A DNA stretch of 64,000 nucleotides from contig JAJCYH010000018.1 of the NCBI GenBank assembly GCA_029262995.1, positions 116,326 to 180,325 on the forward strand, read 5' to 3'. Both the position numbers and the translations under genes were made by a program. Positions 44,877-52,299 of this stretch are shown in pieces. Each line of letters begins with the position of its first letter. Position 1 is the stretch's first letter. The stretch comes from Saprospiraceae bacterium (GTDB lineage: Bacteria; Bacteroidota; Bacteroidia; Chitinophagales; Saprospiraceae). The notes beneath the pieces were generated by a model. That model saw only the letters and a program-made list of their open reading frames with translations. It ran no database searches and was not told the origin of the DNA.

Positions 44877-46046
44877 TTAAGACTTAGAATTAGGGAGATA
44901 CAAATTGTTTTTAATAAGATTCCTTGAAATTACGATTTTTTGAATCTCACTTGTTCCCTCATATATTTGAGTGATTTTTGCATCACGCATCAATCTTTCA
45001 ACATGGTATTCTTTGACATAACCATAACCGCCATGGATCTGCACTGCTTCAGTTGTAACAAATTGGGCAATCTCTGAAGCATATAATTTAGCCATGGCAG
45101 AAGCCTGATCGTATACCATGCCATTGTCCTTTAACCAAGCCGCTCTGTAAACCATCATTTTTGCAGCCTCAATTTTAACAGCCATATCCGCCAATTTAAA
45201 TGCAATGACCTGATGTTGATTAATTGGCTTTCCAAATGTTAACCTTTCTTGAGCATATCTTGATGCCAATTCATAAGCACCTCCTGCTATTCCTAATGCT
45301 TGGGATGCAATCCCTATTCTACCACCACTTAATACTTTCATGGCAAATTTAAACCCAAATCCATCTTCTCCTATTCGGTTGGATTTTGGAACTTTTACAT
45401 CTTGAAACATAACGGTACAGGTGTCTGATGATCGGATTCCTAGTTTATCTTCCAATTCTCCCGTGGTCACACCCTCTGTTTTTGGGTCAACCAGAATTGC
45501 ATTGATCCCATGGTGTGCTTTTTCTGGGTCCGTTTGTGCGATAACAACATATAGACCGCCATACTTGCCATTGCTGATCCAGTTTTTGGTGCCATTTATC
45601 AAATAATGATCTCCTTTATCAAGGGCAGTAGTTCTTTGACTTGTAGCATCACTACCCGCTTCGGGCTCTGACAATAAGAAAGCACCAATTGTATCTCCAG
45701 AAGCCAACATAGGCAGATACTTCTGCTTAAGCACTTCTGAAGCAAATGATTGAATTCCTGAACATACCAATGAATTTTGCACTGACATTGTAACCGAACA
45801 AGAATTATCAACTTTGGAAATCTCTTCCATTGCAAGCACGTAAGACAAGGTATCCATTCCTGTCCCTCCATACTCAGGTTGTACCATCATACCCATAAAG
45901 CCTAATTCTCCCATCTGCTTAAGCTGTTCACGTGGGTAGGTTTTATTTGTATCTCTCTCAATAACGCCTTTAATCAATTCATTTTGAGCAAAATCTCTCG
46001 CCGCCTTTTGAATCATTAATTGTTCCTCATTGAAAATAAAGTTCAT
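44877..46046 (-). CDS. Acyl-CoA dehydrogenase
   Basis: A 389-residue flavoenzyme of fatty acid or branched-chain amino acid oxidation. SLVCSGIQSFASEVLKQKYLP and AFLLSEPEAGSDATSQRT form the flavin-binding middle domain, and the C-terminal GGYGYVKEYHVERLMRDAKITQIYEGTSEIQKIVISR (cited as GGYGY and IYEGTSEIQ) is the family signature with the catalytic Glu in YEGT. It starts 10 nt downstream of the CWC/DUF5522 gene. Substrate chain length cannot be told from this; short-chain (butyryl) type is most similar to my eye. Confidence 0.93.
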   Translation of the reverse strand: MNFIFNEEQLMIQKAARDFAQNELIKGVIERDTNKTYPREQLKQMGELGFMGMMVQPEYGGTGMDTLSYVLAMEEISKVDNSCSVTMSVQNSLVCSGIQSFASEVLKQKYLPMLASGDTIGAFLLSEPEAGSDATSQRTTALDKGDHYLINGTKNWISNGKYGGLYVVIAQTDPEKAHHGINAILVDPKTEGVTTGELEDKLGIRSSDTCTVMFQDVKVPKSNRIGEDGFGFKFAMKVLSGGRIGIASQALGIAGGAYELASRYAQERLTFGKPINQHQVIAFKLADMAVKIEAAKMMVYRAAWLKDNGMVYDQASAMAKLYASEIAQFVTTEAVQIHGGYGYVKEYHVERLMRDAKITQIYEGTSEIQKIVISRNLIKNNLYLPNSKS

Positions 46047-46056
46047 CTCTTATCTT

Positions 46057-46398
46057 TTAATATGGGCAATGTTTACATCCGTTATTACAACAATATGCTC
46101 TCTTGAGGTGATACCACTTTGTAAAAACAAAATTTTCTTCCTCATTGATGTAAAAATCTACATTTTGTTCAAGTTTTCCCACTATTCCTAATCTGGATAT
46201 TTCATCCTTTTGTTCCACTGTTAGTAATATGTGCTCATCATTTATCAACCTAGCCATTTCCTTCAGTAGGCAATTTGAACAAATGCAATTTTTAGTGCTA
46301 ACATCAATCTTTATCTTCGGCATTGAAGAACACCAACAATCAAGTTTATTAAAACATTCAAATTCACTATTACACAATGTACATTTCATTGTTTGCAA
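46057..46398 (-). CDS. Cys-rich CWC plus DUF5522 protein
   Basis: A 113-residue protein whose N-terminus has the CWC pattern (CTLCNSEFECFNKLDCWC) and whose C-terminus is a DUF5522 motif (FTKWYHLKRAYCCNNGCKHCPY). About twelve cysteines are paired in CxxC-type steps, so it probably binds zinc or an Fe-S cluster. The join of the two small modules in one chain is worth noting; each is often found as a separate small protein. It may start at an ATG three codons later (46389). It is 10 nt upstream of the acyl-CoA dehydrogenase gene. The function is unknown. Confidence 0.75.
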   Translation of the reverse strand: MQTMKCTLCNSEFECFNKLDCWCSSMPKIKIDVSTKNCICSNCLLKEMARLINDEHILLTVEQKDEISRLGIVGKLEQNVDFYINEEENFVFTKWYHLKRAYCCNNGCKHCPY

Positions 46399-46479
46399 AA
46401 TCTCTGTAAAGATTAAAAAACGATAATAAAATAACTAAATCTAGAAGTAGTTTAAATTAATTGGTTTTTTTAGAAAATA

Positions 46480-46875
46480 TCAGTTCTGATACTTTTTGAT
46501 CACCTTGATCATATCATAGGTAGGAATCACACCATCCTTATATTCGACTATAATGTCAATAAAGTCATTGACCATGGCTCTTGAAAAGCCAAGTTTGAAA
46601 CCATAATGGTGTATCAATTCGGTTTCTGAATCAGAAATGTTTTTGTCAATTTTCATTAAAAATAGCAAATAGTAAAATATTTTCATTCTTTCCTGCTCCG
46701 TTGCTGGAATCGTTAATTCCCTAGATTCAGAATCCCTAATGATCAATTCCAATTGGGATTGTGGAAATCCTAATGTTTCTGCCACATTCAAAATGTACAT
46801 AAACTCGGAATCACTGAAGTTCTTATCAGATTTTGAAAGTAAAACAAGATGGTGGAGCAGTTCTTCTGGATTCAT
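46480..46875 (-). CDS. TerB-like helical protein
   Basis: A 131-residue all-helical protein. SKSDKNFSDSEFMYILNVAETLG and MKIDKNISDSETELIHHYGFKLG are two copies of the pattern x-D-K-x-S-D-S-E that resembles the acidic metal-binding motif of TerB/DjlA-like domains. It is encoded 7 nt downstream of a PspC-domain gene and probably co-transcribed with it. No other tellurite-resistance genes are nearby, so a general stress or envelope role is more likely than tellurite resistance. The function is an inference. Confidence 0.75.
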   Translation of the reverse strand: MNPEELLHHLVLLSKSDKNFSDSEFMYILNVAETLGFPQSQLELIIRDSESRELTIPATEQERMKIFYYLLFLMKIDKNISDSETELIHHYGFKLGFSRAMVNDFIDIIVEYKDGVIPTYDMIKVIKKYQN

Positions 46876-46882
46876 CAGAAAG

Positions 46883-47101
46883 TTAATCTAATAGCAAATG
46901 ATAGCCCTTACGAAGATACTTTTTGACATTTAACCAAAATGCAAGCACCAGGTAAATGATCAAAGGAGATCCAAAAGTGACAAAGGATGCATAAATGAAA
47001 TATAAACGAACTCTTGACGTACTAATCCCTACGCGTTCGCCTATATAAGAGCAAACACCAAAAACAGATTTTTCAATAAAATTTCTTATAGATTGGTGCA
47101 T
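46883..47101 (-). CDS. PspC-domain membrane protein
   Basis: A 72-residue PspC domain. The start SVFGVCSYIGERVGISTSRVRLYFIYASF, cited as GVCSYIGERVG and VRLYFIY, matches the GVcaGlAeyfgid-RllF pattern, followed by a single membrane helix (PLIIYLVLAFWL). Single-domain PspC proteins sense or stabilise the cytoplasmic membrane. It is followed after 7 nt by the TerB-like gene. The call is firm; the signal sensed is unknown. Confidence 0.85.
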   Translation of the reverse strand: MHQSIRNFIEKSVFGVCSYIGERVGISTSRVRLYFIYASFVTFGSPLIIYLVLAFWLNVKKYLRKGYHLLLD

Positions 47102-47172
47102 AATAATAAATCAACGATTTAAAGATATAAAAGCTTTTAAAAAACAAATAGCTTTTATTAACATTAAATCTT

Positions 47173-47403
47173 TCAGGAAACAGAAGCCTGGTCCTCAAGA
47201 TGAACATAATCTGCATCATGTATGATTACATCTTTGATTTCACCCTTTGTGCTTGGATAGAATTTTTCAATGCAAAGGCTCATGCCTGAAAATCCCATTA
47301 ATAAAACAATGAATAGGAAAAAATATTCTTTGCACCTTAGGGTAAAGCTCATTTTTATGTTTTCTTCTTCAGAAAGAAGAAAATCTTCGGTATTTGGGTT
47401 CAT
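47173..47403 (-). CDS. Small single-helix membrane protein, unknown
   Basis: A 76-residue protein with an acidic N-terminus (NTEDFLLSEEENIKMSF), one hydrophobic helix (FFLFIVLLMGFSGMSLCI) and a short polar C-terminal tail. It lies upstream of the PspC and TerB-like genes on the same strand, 71 nt before PspC. I do not recognise a family. It is plausible as a membrane partner of PspC, but it could be a chance frame. Confidence 0.5.
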   Translation of the reverse strand: MNPNTEDFLLSEEENIKMSFTLRCKEYFFLFIVLLMGFSGMSLCIEKFYPSTKGEIKDVIIHDADYVHLEDQASVS

Positions 47404-47494
47404 AGTTAAAAGTATTGGGAGATTAAAGTTAACATAAATATTTTAGGTATAAAATACTTTAACAAAATATTTAATATATAATTTTAGTATTCTG

Positions 47495-47502
47495 TATATT
47501 TG
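47495..47502 (+). promoter_or_regulatory. Bacteroidota -7 element upstream of the DUF3467 gene
   Basis: TATATTTG matches TAnnTTTG and is 71 nt upstream of the ATG at 47574. The preceding DNA is very AT-rich, and no clear -33 TTG can be fixed. Confidence 0.45.
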
Positions 47503-47573
47503 TACTATTGACATTAACAAAAGAACCTTTACCTGAACTTAATCGTTATTGAATATTACTATAATATCTAAAC

Positions 47574-47888
47574 ATGGAAGAGAAAAAAAAACCAAAAAAC
47601 TCAGTAAACATAGAATTGCCAGAAGAAGTAGCTGAAGGTGTCTATTCAAATTTGGCCATAATATCACATTCTCAGTCTGAGTTTGTTGTTGACTTTATAA
47701 GAATGGTTCCTAATGTTCCTAAAGCCAAAGTTAAATCTAGAGTGATTCTGACACCACAACATGCCAAAAGACTCTTAAAAGCATTAAATGAAAATGTTGT
47801 AAAATTTGAAAAGCAATTTGGACCCATTACGGACAACCAAACACCTCCAAATCTTCCACTTAATTTTACGCCAACAGCACAGGCATAG
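47574..47888 (+). CDS. DUF3467 protein
   Basis: A 104-residue soluble protein. SNLAIISHSQSEFVVDFIRMVPNVPKAKVKSRVILTPQHAKRLLKAL (cited as EFVVDFIRM and SRVILTPQHAKR) is the DUF3467 signature, with a short variable head and tail. In many bacteria it sits alone or near RNA polymerase genes, but its role is undefined. It converges with ruvB, whose end lies 70 nt away. The gap contains repeated TTGCTTAAAG motifs but no clear terminator. Confidence 0.88.
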   Translation: MEEKKKPKNSVNIELPEEVAEGVYSNLAIISHSQSEFVVDFIRMVPNVPKAKVKSRVILTPQHAKRLLKALNENVVKFEKQFGPITDNQTPPNLPLNFTPTAQA

Positions 47889-47958
47889 CTTGCTTAAAGT
47901 TAAATTTGCTTAAAGAAAGCTTGTCTTAATTGAGACTCAACGAAAATTTTGCGTTAAG

Positions 47959-48984
47959 CTAAAATAAGCTACCATCATGTTTTGGTTTGTTATAACCTAA
48001 ATGGCTATAAGCTTTTGCTGTAGCTTCTCTTCCACGAGGAGTTCGTTGTATATACCCTTCCATAATCAGAAAGGGTTCATGAACTTCTTCTATTGTTCCT
48101 GCTTCCTCACCTACAGCAGTAGCAATTGTACTTAAACCTACAGGGCCTCCCTTAAATTTTTCTATAATCGCTGTCAGTATCCTATTGTCCATTTCATCCA
48201 ATCCCCCATCATCAACATTTAGTGCTTCCAATCCATATCTAGCAATTTCCAAATCAACGACTCCATTTCCCTTAATCTGAGCAAAATCTCTAACCCTTCT
48301 CAAAAGTGCATTGGCAATCCTAGGCGTTCCTCTTGAACGGCCTGCTAATTCATGTGCTCCTTCTTCCTTAATTTCAACACCCAATATATTGGCACTTCGC
48401 TTAATTATACTCTTTAAAGTCGCAATATCGTAATAGTCTAAATGACAATTTATCCCAAACCTCGCCCTTAAAGGAGCAGTTAATAAACCCATCCTAGTTG
48501 TAGCACCTATCAAAGTAAAAGGATTTAACTCAATTTGGATACTTCGAGCACTTGGACCAGAATCTATCATAATATCAATCCTGTAATCTTCCATTGCCGA
48601 ATACAAATATTCCTCAATTACATTATTCAATCTATGAATTTCATCTATGAACAAAACATCCCCAGATTCAAGATTGGTCAATAATCCTGCGAGATCTCCG
48701 GGCTTTTCCAAAACTGGACCTGAGGTTAATTTAATGCTTGTATTCAACTCATTGGCGATGATATGACTAAGTGTAGTCTTCCCTAGTCCTGGTGGACCAT
48801 GTAATAATACATGATCCAATGCTTCCTCTCGTTGCATGGCAGCTTCTATAAATACGTTGAGATTGTCAACAATCTTTCGCTGACCTGAAAAATCAGACAG
48901 CAGCTTAGGCCTTAAAGCTTTTTCCATCTGCCTTTCTTCCTGCGATAAATGCTCTTCTGTAGGATCCAAAATAAAATCACTCAT
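47959..48984 (-). CDS. ruvB: Holliday junction branch-migration helicase RuvB
   Basis: A 341-residue AAA+ motor that drives branch migration with RuvA. Walker A is GPPGLGKTT, Walker B is LFIDEIHRL, sensor 1 lies in IGATTR followed by APLRARFG (Arg finger region), and the C-terminal winged helix contains IQRTPRGR. The N-terminal DEYVGQ-like element reads [10 protein letters not shown]. Length is standard. There is no ruvA next to it, which is common. A TAnnTTTG match lies only 5 nt before the start codon and is not counted as a promoter. Confidence 0.97.
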   Translation of the reverse strand: MSDFILDPTEEHLSQEERQMEKALRPKLLSDFSGQRKIVDNLNVFIEAAMQREEALDHVLLHGPPGLGKTTLSHIIANELNTSIKLTSGPVLEKPGDLAGLLTNLESGDVLFIDEIHRLNNVIEEYLYSAMEDYRIDIMIDSGPSARSIQIELNPFTLIGATTRMGLLTAPLRARFGINCHLDYYDIATLKSIIKRSANILGVEIKEEGAHELAGRSRGTPRIANALLRRVRDFAQIKGNGVVDLEIARYGLEALNVDDGGLDEMDNRILTAIIEKFKGGPVGLSTIATAVGEEAGTIEEVHEPFLIMEGYIQRTPRGREATAKAYSHLGYNKPKHDGSLF

Positions 48985-49160
48985 ATAACAAAATTAGTTA
49001 ATAAATAACAATAATATCAGATATCGACTGCGTTCAGTTAATCTCTATAGACGAAAACATTAAACTAATTTTCAATATATGAAGCTTAGAATTTGCTTTT
49101 CATGAAAAATTATCTTTAAATAGTGTTTCTACTAATTATTAAACATCTAAACAAGAAATT

Positions 49161-49616
49161 ATGGGCTTATTTTCATTTATTAAAGGTGCTGGATCAAAGT
49201 TATTTGGCAAAAAAACACAAGCAACTGAGGCTGCACCTGTGGAGTTGTCAAAAGAAGATGCACTTAAAGCAGAGATATCAAGATTACGTATTCCAGTAGA
49301 TGGATTATCTATCGATTTTGCAGATCATGTAATTGTAACTGGAACAACAGATACAAATGCAGATAGGGAAAAAATCATTCTTGCAGTCGGTAATGTTGAT
49401 GGAGTAGGTTCTGTTGCTGATTATATTTCAGTAACTAACCCTGAACCAGAATCAACTTTCCACGAAGTTAAATCTGGAGATACTTTATCTAAGATATCTA
49501 AAGAAGTTTATGGTGATGCCATGAAATACAACATCATTTTTGAAGCGAACAAACCCTTACTCGAACATCCAGATAAAATTTATCCTGGACAGATATTGCG
49601 TATTCCAGTATTATAA
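49161..49616 (+). CDS. kbp: Kbp/YgaU-like BON-LysM protein
   Basis: A 151-residue protein with an N-terminal basic, Gly/Phe stretch (GLFSFIKGAGSKLFGKK), a BON domain around residues 35-90 (VDGLSIDFADHVIVTG ... GNVDGVGSVADYI), and a C-terminal LysM domain from about residue 98 (FHEVKSGDTLSKISKEVYGD ... KIYPGQILRIP). The same order and length define E. coli Kbp (YgaU), a cytoplasmic potassium-binding protein. There is no signal peptide, so the LysM domain is not facing peptidoglycan. A terminator lies 8 nt after its stop. Confidence 0.88.
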   Translation: MGLFSFIKGAGSKLFGKKTQATEAAPVELSKEDALKAEISRLRIPVDGLSIDFADHVIVTGTTDTNADREKIILAVGNVDGVGSVADYISVTNPEPESTFHEVKSGDTLSKISKEVYGDAMKYNIIFEANKPLLEHPDKIYPGQILRIPVL

Positions 49617-49623
49617 AAACAAT

Positions 49624-49650
49624 AGCGGTCAGATTTGGCCGCTTTTGTTC
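49624..49650 (+). terminator. Intrinsic terminator of the Kbp-like gene
   Basis: AGCGGTC (49624-49630) pairs with GGCCGCT (49637-49643, one G-T pair) around a 6-nt loop, followed by TTTGTT. It overlaps a spurious upstream TTG start of the next gene, supporting the start at 49662. Confidence 0.8.
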
Positions 49651-49661
49651 TAAAAAAACCT

Positions 49662-50630
49662 ATGCCTGCTAAATTTCAAATATGTCTCCTTCTTTTATTA
49701 AACATTAATTGCTTAGCGCAAAGGACAGACCCGAATTCTCAAGCCATTGAACTTGGTAAAGTGGAATGGTACAAAACTTATGATAAGGCACTGGAACTTT
49801 CAAAGGAGACTGGCAAACCAATTCTGATTTTATTTCAAGAAGTACCAGGTTGCTCAACTTGCCAAAACTATGGATTCAATGTCTTAAGTCACCCCTTGAT
49901 CGTAGATGCCATCGAAAATGAATTTATAGCTCTTGCTATTTTTAACAACAAAAAAGGCGAAGATGCCAGAGTCCTAAAACTATTTAATGAACCAAGCTGG
50001 AATAATCCAGTCATTCGAATTATAGATTCAAATGCCAAGGATATTATATCACGCATAAATGGACAATACGACGCAGAATCTCTAGTCCTAAATATGATAA
50101 TCGCTTTGCGTAAAGCTCACAGAAAAATTCCTGAATATCTAAATCTTTTGAATCAGGAAATTTCTCTATCTAAAGACAATATTCAAGAAGCTCATTTTAG
50201 CATGTACTGTTTCTGGAGTGGTGAGGCATTTTTTGGCAATCAGGATGGTGTTATTAAAACCACTGCAGGATTCATGGATGGAAAAGAAATTATAAAAGTA
50301 ATCTACGATGATTCCAAAACATCTATAGATATTCTCAAAACAAAAGCTGAAAAAGAAAGTATCTCGTACATTAGAAACCCAGGCAAATTCTTAAAAGATA
50401 AAGACCCCAAATACTATCTGAAAAAATCGATATATAAATACCTCGCAATGAATGAATTACAAGCTACCAAAATTAATTCAGCTCTTGCAAATGGCAGGGA
50501 TGCAAGCCTATATTTAAGCCCATCACAAAAGTTATTTCTACTTAAATTTTTAAAAAATGAACTAGATGGGAAGCTGATAGTTCTGTATGACAAGGAATTA
50601 CACGAAGCTTGGAAAAAAATGAAGCTTTAA
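49662..50630 (+). CDS. VPGC-type thioredoxin-like protein fused to an MsrA-like domain
   Basis: A signal peptide ends near NCLAQ. Residues about 35-150 are a thioredoxin-fold domain with the motif FQEVPGCSTCQNYG (Cys64, Cys67). This corresponds to the VPGUxxT thioredoxin-like family in which the first cysteine position is selenocysteine in some bacteria; here the codon is TGC (Cys). Residues about 175-320 resemble peptide methionine sulfoxide reductase A: AHFSMYCFWSGEAFF (GCFW-like, Cys183), GVIKTTAGFMDG, VIYDDSKTS, and later YLSPSQKLFLLKFL. I chose the ATG at 49662; an upstream TTG at 49635 lies inside the preceding terminator. Likely an exported thiol-dependent repair protein; activity is an inference. 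Confidence 0.72.
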   Translation: MPAKFQICLLLLLNINCLAQRTDPNSQAIELGKVEWYKTYDKALELSKETGKPILILFQEVPGCSTCQNYGFNVLSHPLIVDAIENEFIALAIFNNKKGEDARVLKLFNEPSWNNPVIRIIDSNAKDIISRINGQYDAESLVLNMIIALRKAHRKIPEYLNLLNQEISLSKDNIQEAHFSMYCFWSGEAFFGNQDGVIKTTAGFMDGKEIIKVIYDDSKTSIDILKTKAEKESISYIRNPGKFLKDKDPKYYLKKSIYKYLAMNELQATKINSALANGRDASLYLSPSQKLFLLKFLKNELDGKLIVLYDKELHEAWKKMKL

Positions 50631-50690
50631 TTGTAATATTTCAATCACCTTTGTGCGTTATACCTAAATCATTAAATAAAAAAATTAGAA

Positions 50691-51065
50691 ATGAAAAAAT
50701 TATGTGTTTTGTTATTGGGCTTTAGTTTATTCGCTTTAAGCTCATGTGGAGATGATAATGGACCTGAGGTAACTATTACCGCTCCCGCTGCTGGCTCAAG
50801 CTTTGCAATTGGAGGAACTATCGTTATATCAGGAACTGCTACGGATGATGTAGAAATATCGTCAATAGAGGTTTCTGGTAAAGATGATTTTAACATCTCA
50901 GGAACTCTTGATTTGTCAGGAGTAACAGATTTAAGTAATATTCCATTTACTTTTAATGTTGGCCTTGATTCAACTTCTGTTGTTGGTGATTACACGCTAA
51001 TCGTAACTGCTACAGACAACGATGGCAATGAAGGTGATGCAGAATTAGACTTCACAATTCAATAA
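50691..51065 (+). CDS. Small Ig-like lipoprotein
   Basis: A 124-residue lipoprotein. The signal ends in FALSSC, so it is lipid-anchored. The mature part starts EVTITAPAAGSSFAIGG and is a single beta-sandwich domain of the bacterial Ig-like kind (TATDDVEISSIEVSG ... TLIVTATDNDGNEGDAELDFTI), resembling DUF4625-type proteins of Bacteroidota. It is 60 nt downstream of the VPGC thioredoxin gene and may share its transcript. Immediately after its stop comes a hairpin-repeat patch. The function is unknown; binding or structural. Confidence 0.78.
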   Translation: MKKLCVLLLGFSLFALSSCGDDNGPEVTITAPAAGSSFAIGGTIVISGTATDDVEISSIEVSGKDDFNISGTLDLSGVTDLSNIPFTFNVGLDSTSVVGDYTLIVTATDNDGNEGDAELDFTIQ

Positions 51066-51080
51066 AAAATAAAGGAGCGT

Positions 51081-51209
51081 TGCGTGAAGTTGGAAACTTC
51101 ACGCAGGGTTCTAATTTGAAGTTGCAAACTTCAAATAGCGTGCGGGCGGGGTTCTCAAATAGCGTGCGGGCGGGGTTCGAATTTCCCATTATTCGAAGTT
51201 TGTAACTTC
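51081..51209. repeat. Patch of GAAGTT-NNN-AACTTC hairpin repeats (array 1)
   Basis: Three inverted repeats share the core GAAGTT-NNN-AACTTC. The first is an 11-bp perfect stem, TGCGTGAAGTT with AACTTCACGCA (51081-51105); the second a 10-bp stem, ATTTGAAGTT with AACTTCAAAT (51114-51136); the third an 8-bp stem at 51193-51210. They are joined by GC-rich linkers of the type GCGGGCGGGGTTC. The same unit recurs at 52167-52235, on the other side of hicAB. Confidence 0.75.
51131..51178. repeat. Exact 24-bp tandem duplication within the hairpin patch
   Basis: Positions 51131-51154 and 51155-51178 are identical. Each begins TCAAATAGCG and ends GGGCGGGGTTC, so one arm end plus its GC-rich linker was duplicated. 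It is far more GC-rich than the surrounding DNA. Confidence 0.9.
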
Positions 51210-51332
51210 GAGTCTTTTACTTCATCTCCCATTATTAAGATTTCGAAATCAAGTAAACACATACCCGTTTTGGACGCCATAATCAATAATTTCAACATCT
51301 AACAATACATTATCCATCGACAACTCTCTTTA

Positions 51333-51671
51333 TCATACGCTTTGAAGTAATCTCGCTCTAATTGATTCTGAAACAAAACCATTTAACGAGGTATTTAATT
51401 CCATTGCTTTGAGTGCCGCATCTCTATGTAATTCGGATGGAATACGAACATTAAAACTTCCCTTAAAAGATTTCTCTGGATTAATATTTAAATCCTTACA
51501 ATCTGCTAGATAATCATCTACTGCCGCTACAAAATCTTTTTCTAATTGAGGTCCTGTTTTACCTTCGTAAGAGATCAAACTTTTAATTCCAAGTAACTTA
51601 CCATAGAATAATTTATCTTCTTTACTGTACTCAATTGAACCTGTATAGCCTTTGTATTCTAAATTTTTCAT
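51333..51671 (-). CDS. hicB: HicB-type antitoxin
   Basis: A 112-residue HicB-family antitoxin. The N-terminal RNase H-like pseudo-domain contains YTGSIEYSKEDKLFYGKLLGI (cited as GSIEYSKED and FYGKLLGI), and the C-terminal half carries a ribbon-helix-helix/HicB arc-type segment (FNVRIPSELHRDAALKAME ... NGFVSESIRARL) that binds DNA. Its start overlaps the hicA stop by 4 nt, the usual hicAB coupling, toxin gene first. A palindrome upstream of hicA could be its operator. A HicAB system typically acts as mRNA-interferase toxin plus antitoxin. Confidence 0.85.
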   Translation of the reverse strand: MKNLEYKGYTGSIEYSKEDKLFYGKLLGIKSLISYEGKTGPQLEKDFVAAVDDYLADCKDLNINPEKSFKGSFNVRIPSELHRDAALKAMELNTSLNGFVSESIRARLLQSV

Positions 51672-51910
51672 AAGCCTAATTTCTCTTTTATTTCCTTAAG
51701 TTGGTAGCTTTTCATTATGCCTTTAGGATGTGGTTTATGGAATTTCATTTGATCCTCTCTTTTATTCATAAACTTTATTCTTGAACCGCTTGTCTTTCCT
51801 GTCTTCATTTCAACATATCCAAAGTACCCTACCAATTTTACGACTTCATTAAAATGAAAATCAGTCGGCATACTCAAGAACCTTTCTATTAATTTATCCT
51901 TCTTAGACAT
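51668..51910 (-). CDS. hicA: HicA-type mRNA interferase toxin
   Basis: An 80-residue toxin with the double-stranded RNA-binding-like fold of HicA. MPTDFHFNEVVKLVGYFGY, GSRIKFMN and the conserved FHKPHPKGIMKSYQLKEI segment (with the catalytic-type histidine region) match the family, which cleaves mRNA. It is the first gene of the hicA-hicB pair and overlaps hicB by 4 nt. Both genes lie in a small patch with IS remnants and hairpin repeats, consistent with horizontal transfer. Activity against mRNA is established for the family, not shown here. Confidence 0.82.
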   Translation of the reverse strand: MSKKDKLIERFLSMPTDFHFNEVVKLVGYFGYVEMKTGKTSGSRIKFMNKREDQMKFHKPHPKGIMKSYQLKEIKEKLGL

Positions 51911-51916
51911 AACGCA

Positions 51917-51940
51917 ATTGTAACTATATTAAGTTGCAAT
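51917..51940. promoter_or_regulatory. Candidate HicB operator upstream of hicA
   Basis: ATTGTAAC (51917-51924) and GTTGCAAT (51933-51940) form an inverted repeat with one mismatch and an 8-nt AT-rich centre. It ends 7 nt upstream of the hicA start codon, where antitoxin autoregulation usually occurs. Confidence 0.45.
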
Positions 51941-51961
51941 AAACAACAATTATTTTAATGG

Positions 51962-52093
51962 ATGATGCTTTTTAATCTCATTCTTGACGACTTAGGACTA
52001 AAAGGACTAAATGAAAAGCAAAGAATAGATTACTTTGAAATACTTGAAGAGCGACATGGCAGAAAGTACACCATTCTGACATTAGTCAATTAA
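51962..52093 (+). pseudogene. IstB-like (IS21) transposition ATPase fragment
   Basis: A 43-residue frame reads NLILDDLGLKGLNEKQRIDYFEILEERHGRKYTI, cited here as LILDDLGLK, QRIDYFEILEERHGRK and TILT. This matches the Walker B and sensor region of IstB (LILDDFGL ... EDRYGRKSTIITSQ). The Walker A half and the C-terminus are missing and the frame breaks just after TILT. In-frame stop TAA precedes the fragment. It is a relic of an IS21 insertion within the hicAB patch. Confidence 0.7.
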
Positions 52094-52166
52094 TCATATG
52101 ATAAATTGCAAATAATATATGGCATGATTGCTTATGAAAAATAGAATCATTAGTAAACAATATACC

Positions 52167-52235
52167 GTGAAGTTCCAATTTAAAGTTGCAAACTTCAAAG
52201 AGCAGGCAGGGTTCGAATTTGAAGTGTCAAACTCA
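52167..52235. repeat. Hairpin repeat unit (array 2)
   Basis: The sequence TTTAAAGTTGCAAACTTCAAA (52179-52199, cited as AAAGTTGCAAACTTC) is followed by AGAGCAGGCAGGGTTCGAAT, nearly the same as the hairpin and linker found at 51114-51181. Together the two arrays bracket hicAB and the IstB remnant. Confidence 0.65.
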
Positions 52236-52244
52236 AAAAAAATA

Positions 52245-52273
52245 AAAGGGATGACTGAATCAGTCATCCCTTT
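52245..52273 (-). terminator. Strong bidirectional terminator downstream of the dockerin/T9SS gene
   Basis: GGGATGACTG (52248-52257) pairs perfectly with CAGTCATCCC (52261-52270), extended by A-T pairs to about 13 bp with a 3-nt loop. On the minus strand it is followed by a run of T, so it ends the 52300-56463 transcript; on the plus strand TTTCT is weaker. Confidence 0.9.
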
Positions 52274-52299
52274 CTAAATATTTGTACTTCACACCTTGT

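Noticed and set aside
47889-47958. Possible terminator between the DUF3467 and ruvB genes
   Set aside because: Repeated TTGCTTAAAG and an imperfect palindrome are present, but no stem with a loop and T run.
48989-48996. TAATTTTG on the minus strand as the ruvB promoter
   Set aside because: It is only 5 nt before the start codon, leaving no room for a leader; not counted without further support.
49635-49661. Upstream TTG start for the VPGC thioredoxin gene
   Set aside because: It falls inside the terminator of the Kbp-like gene; the ATG at 49662 begins a proper signal peptide.
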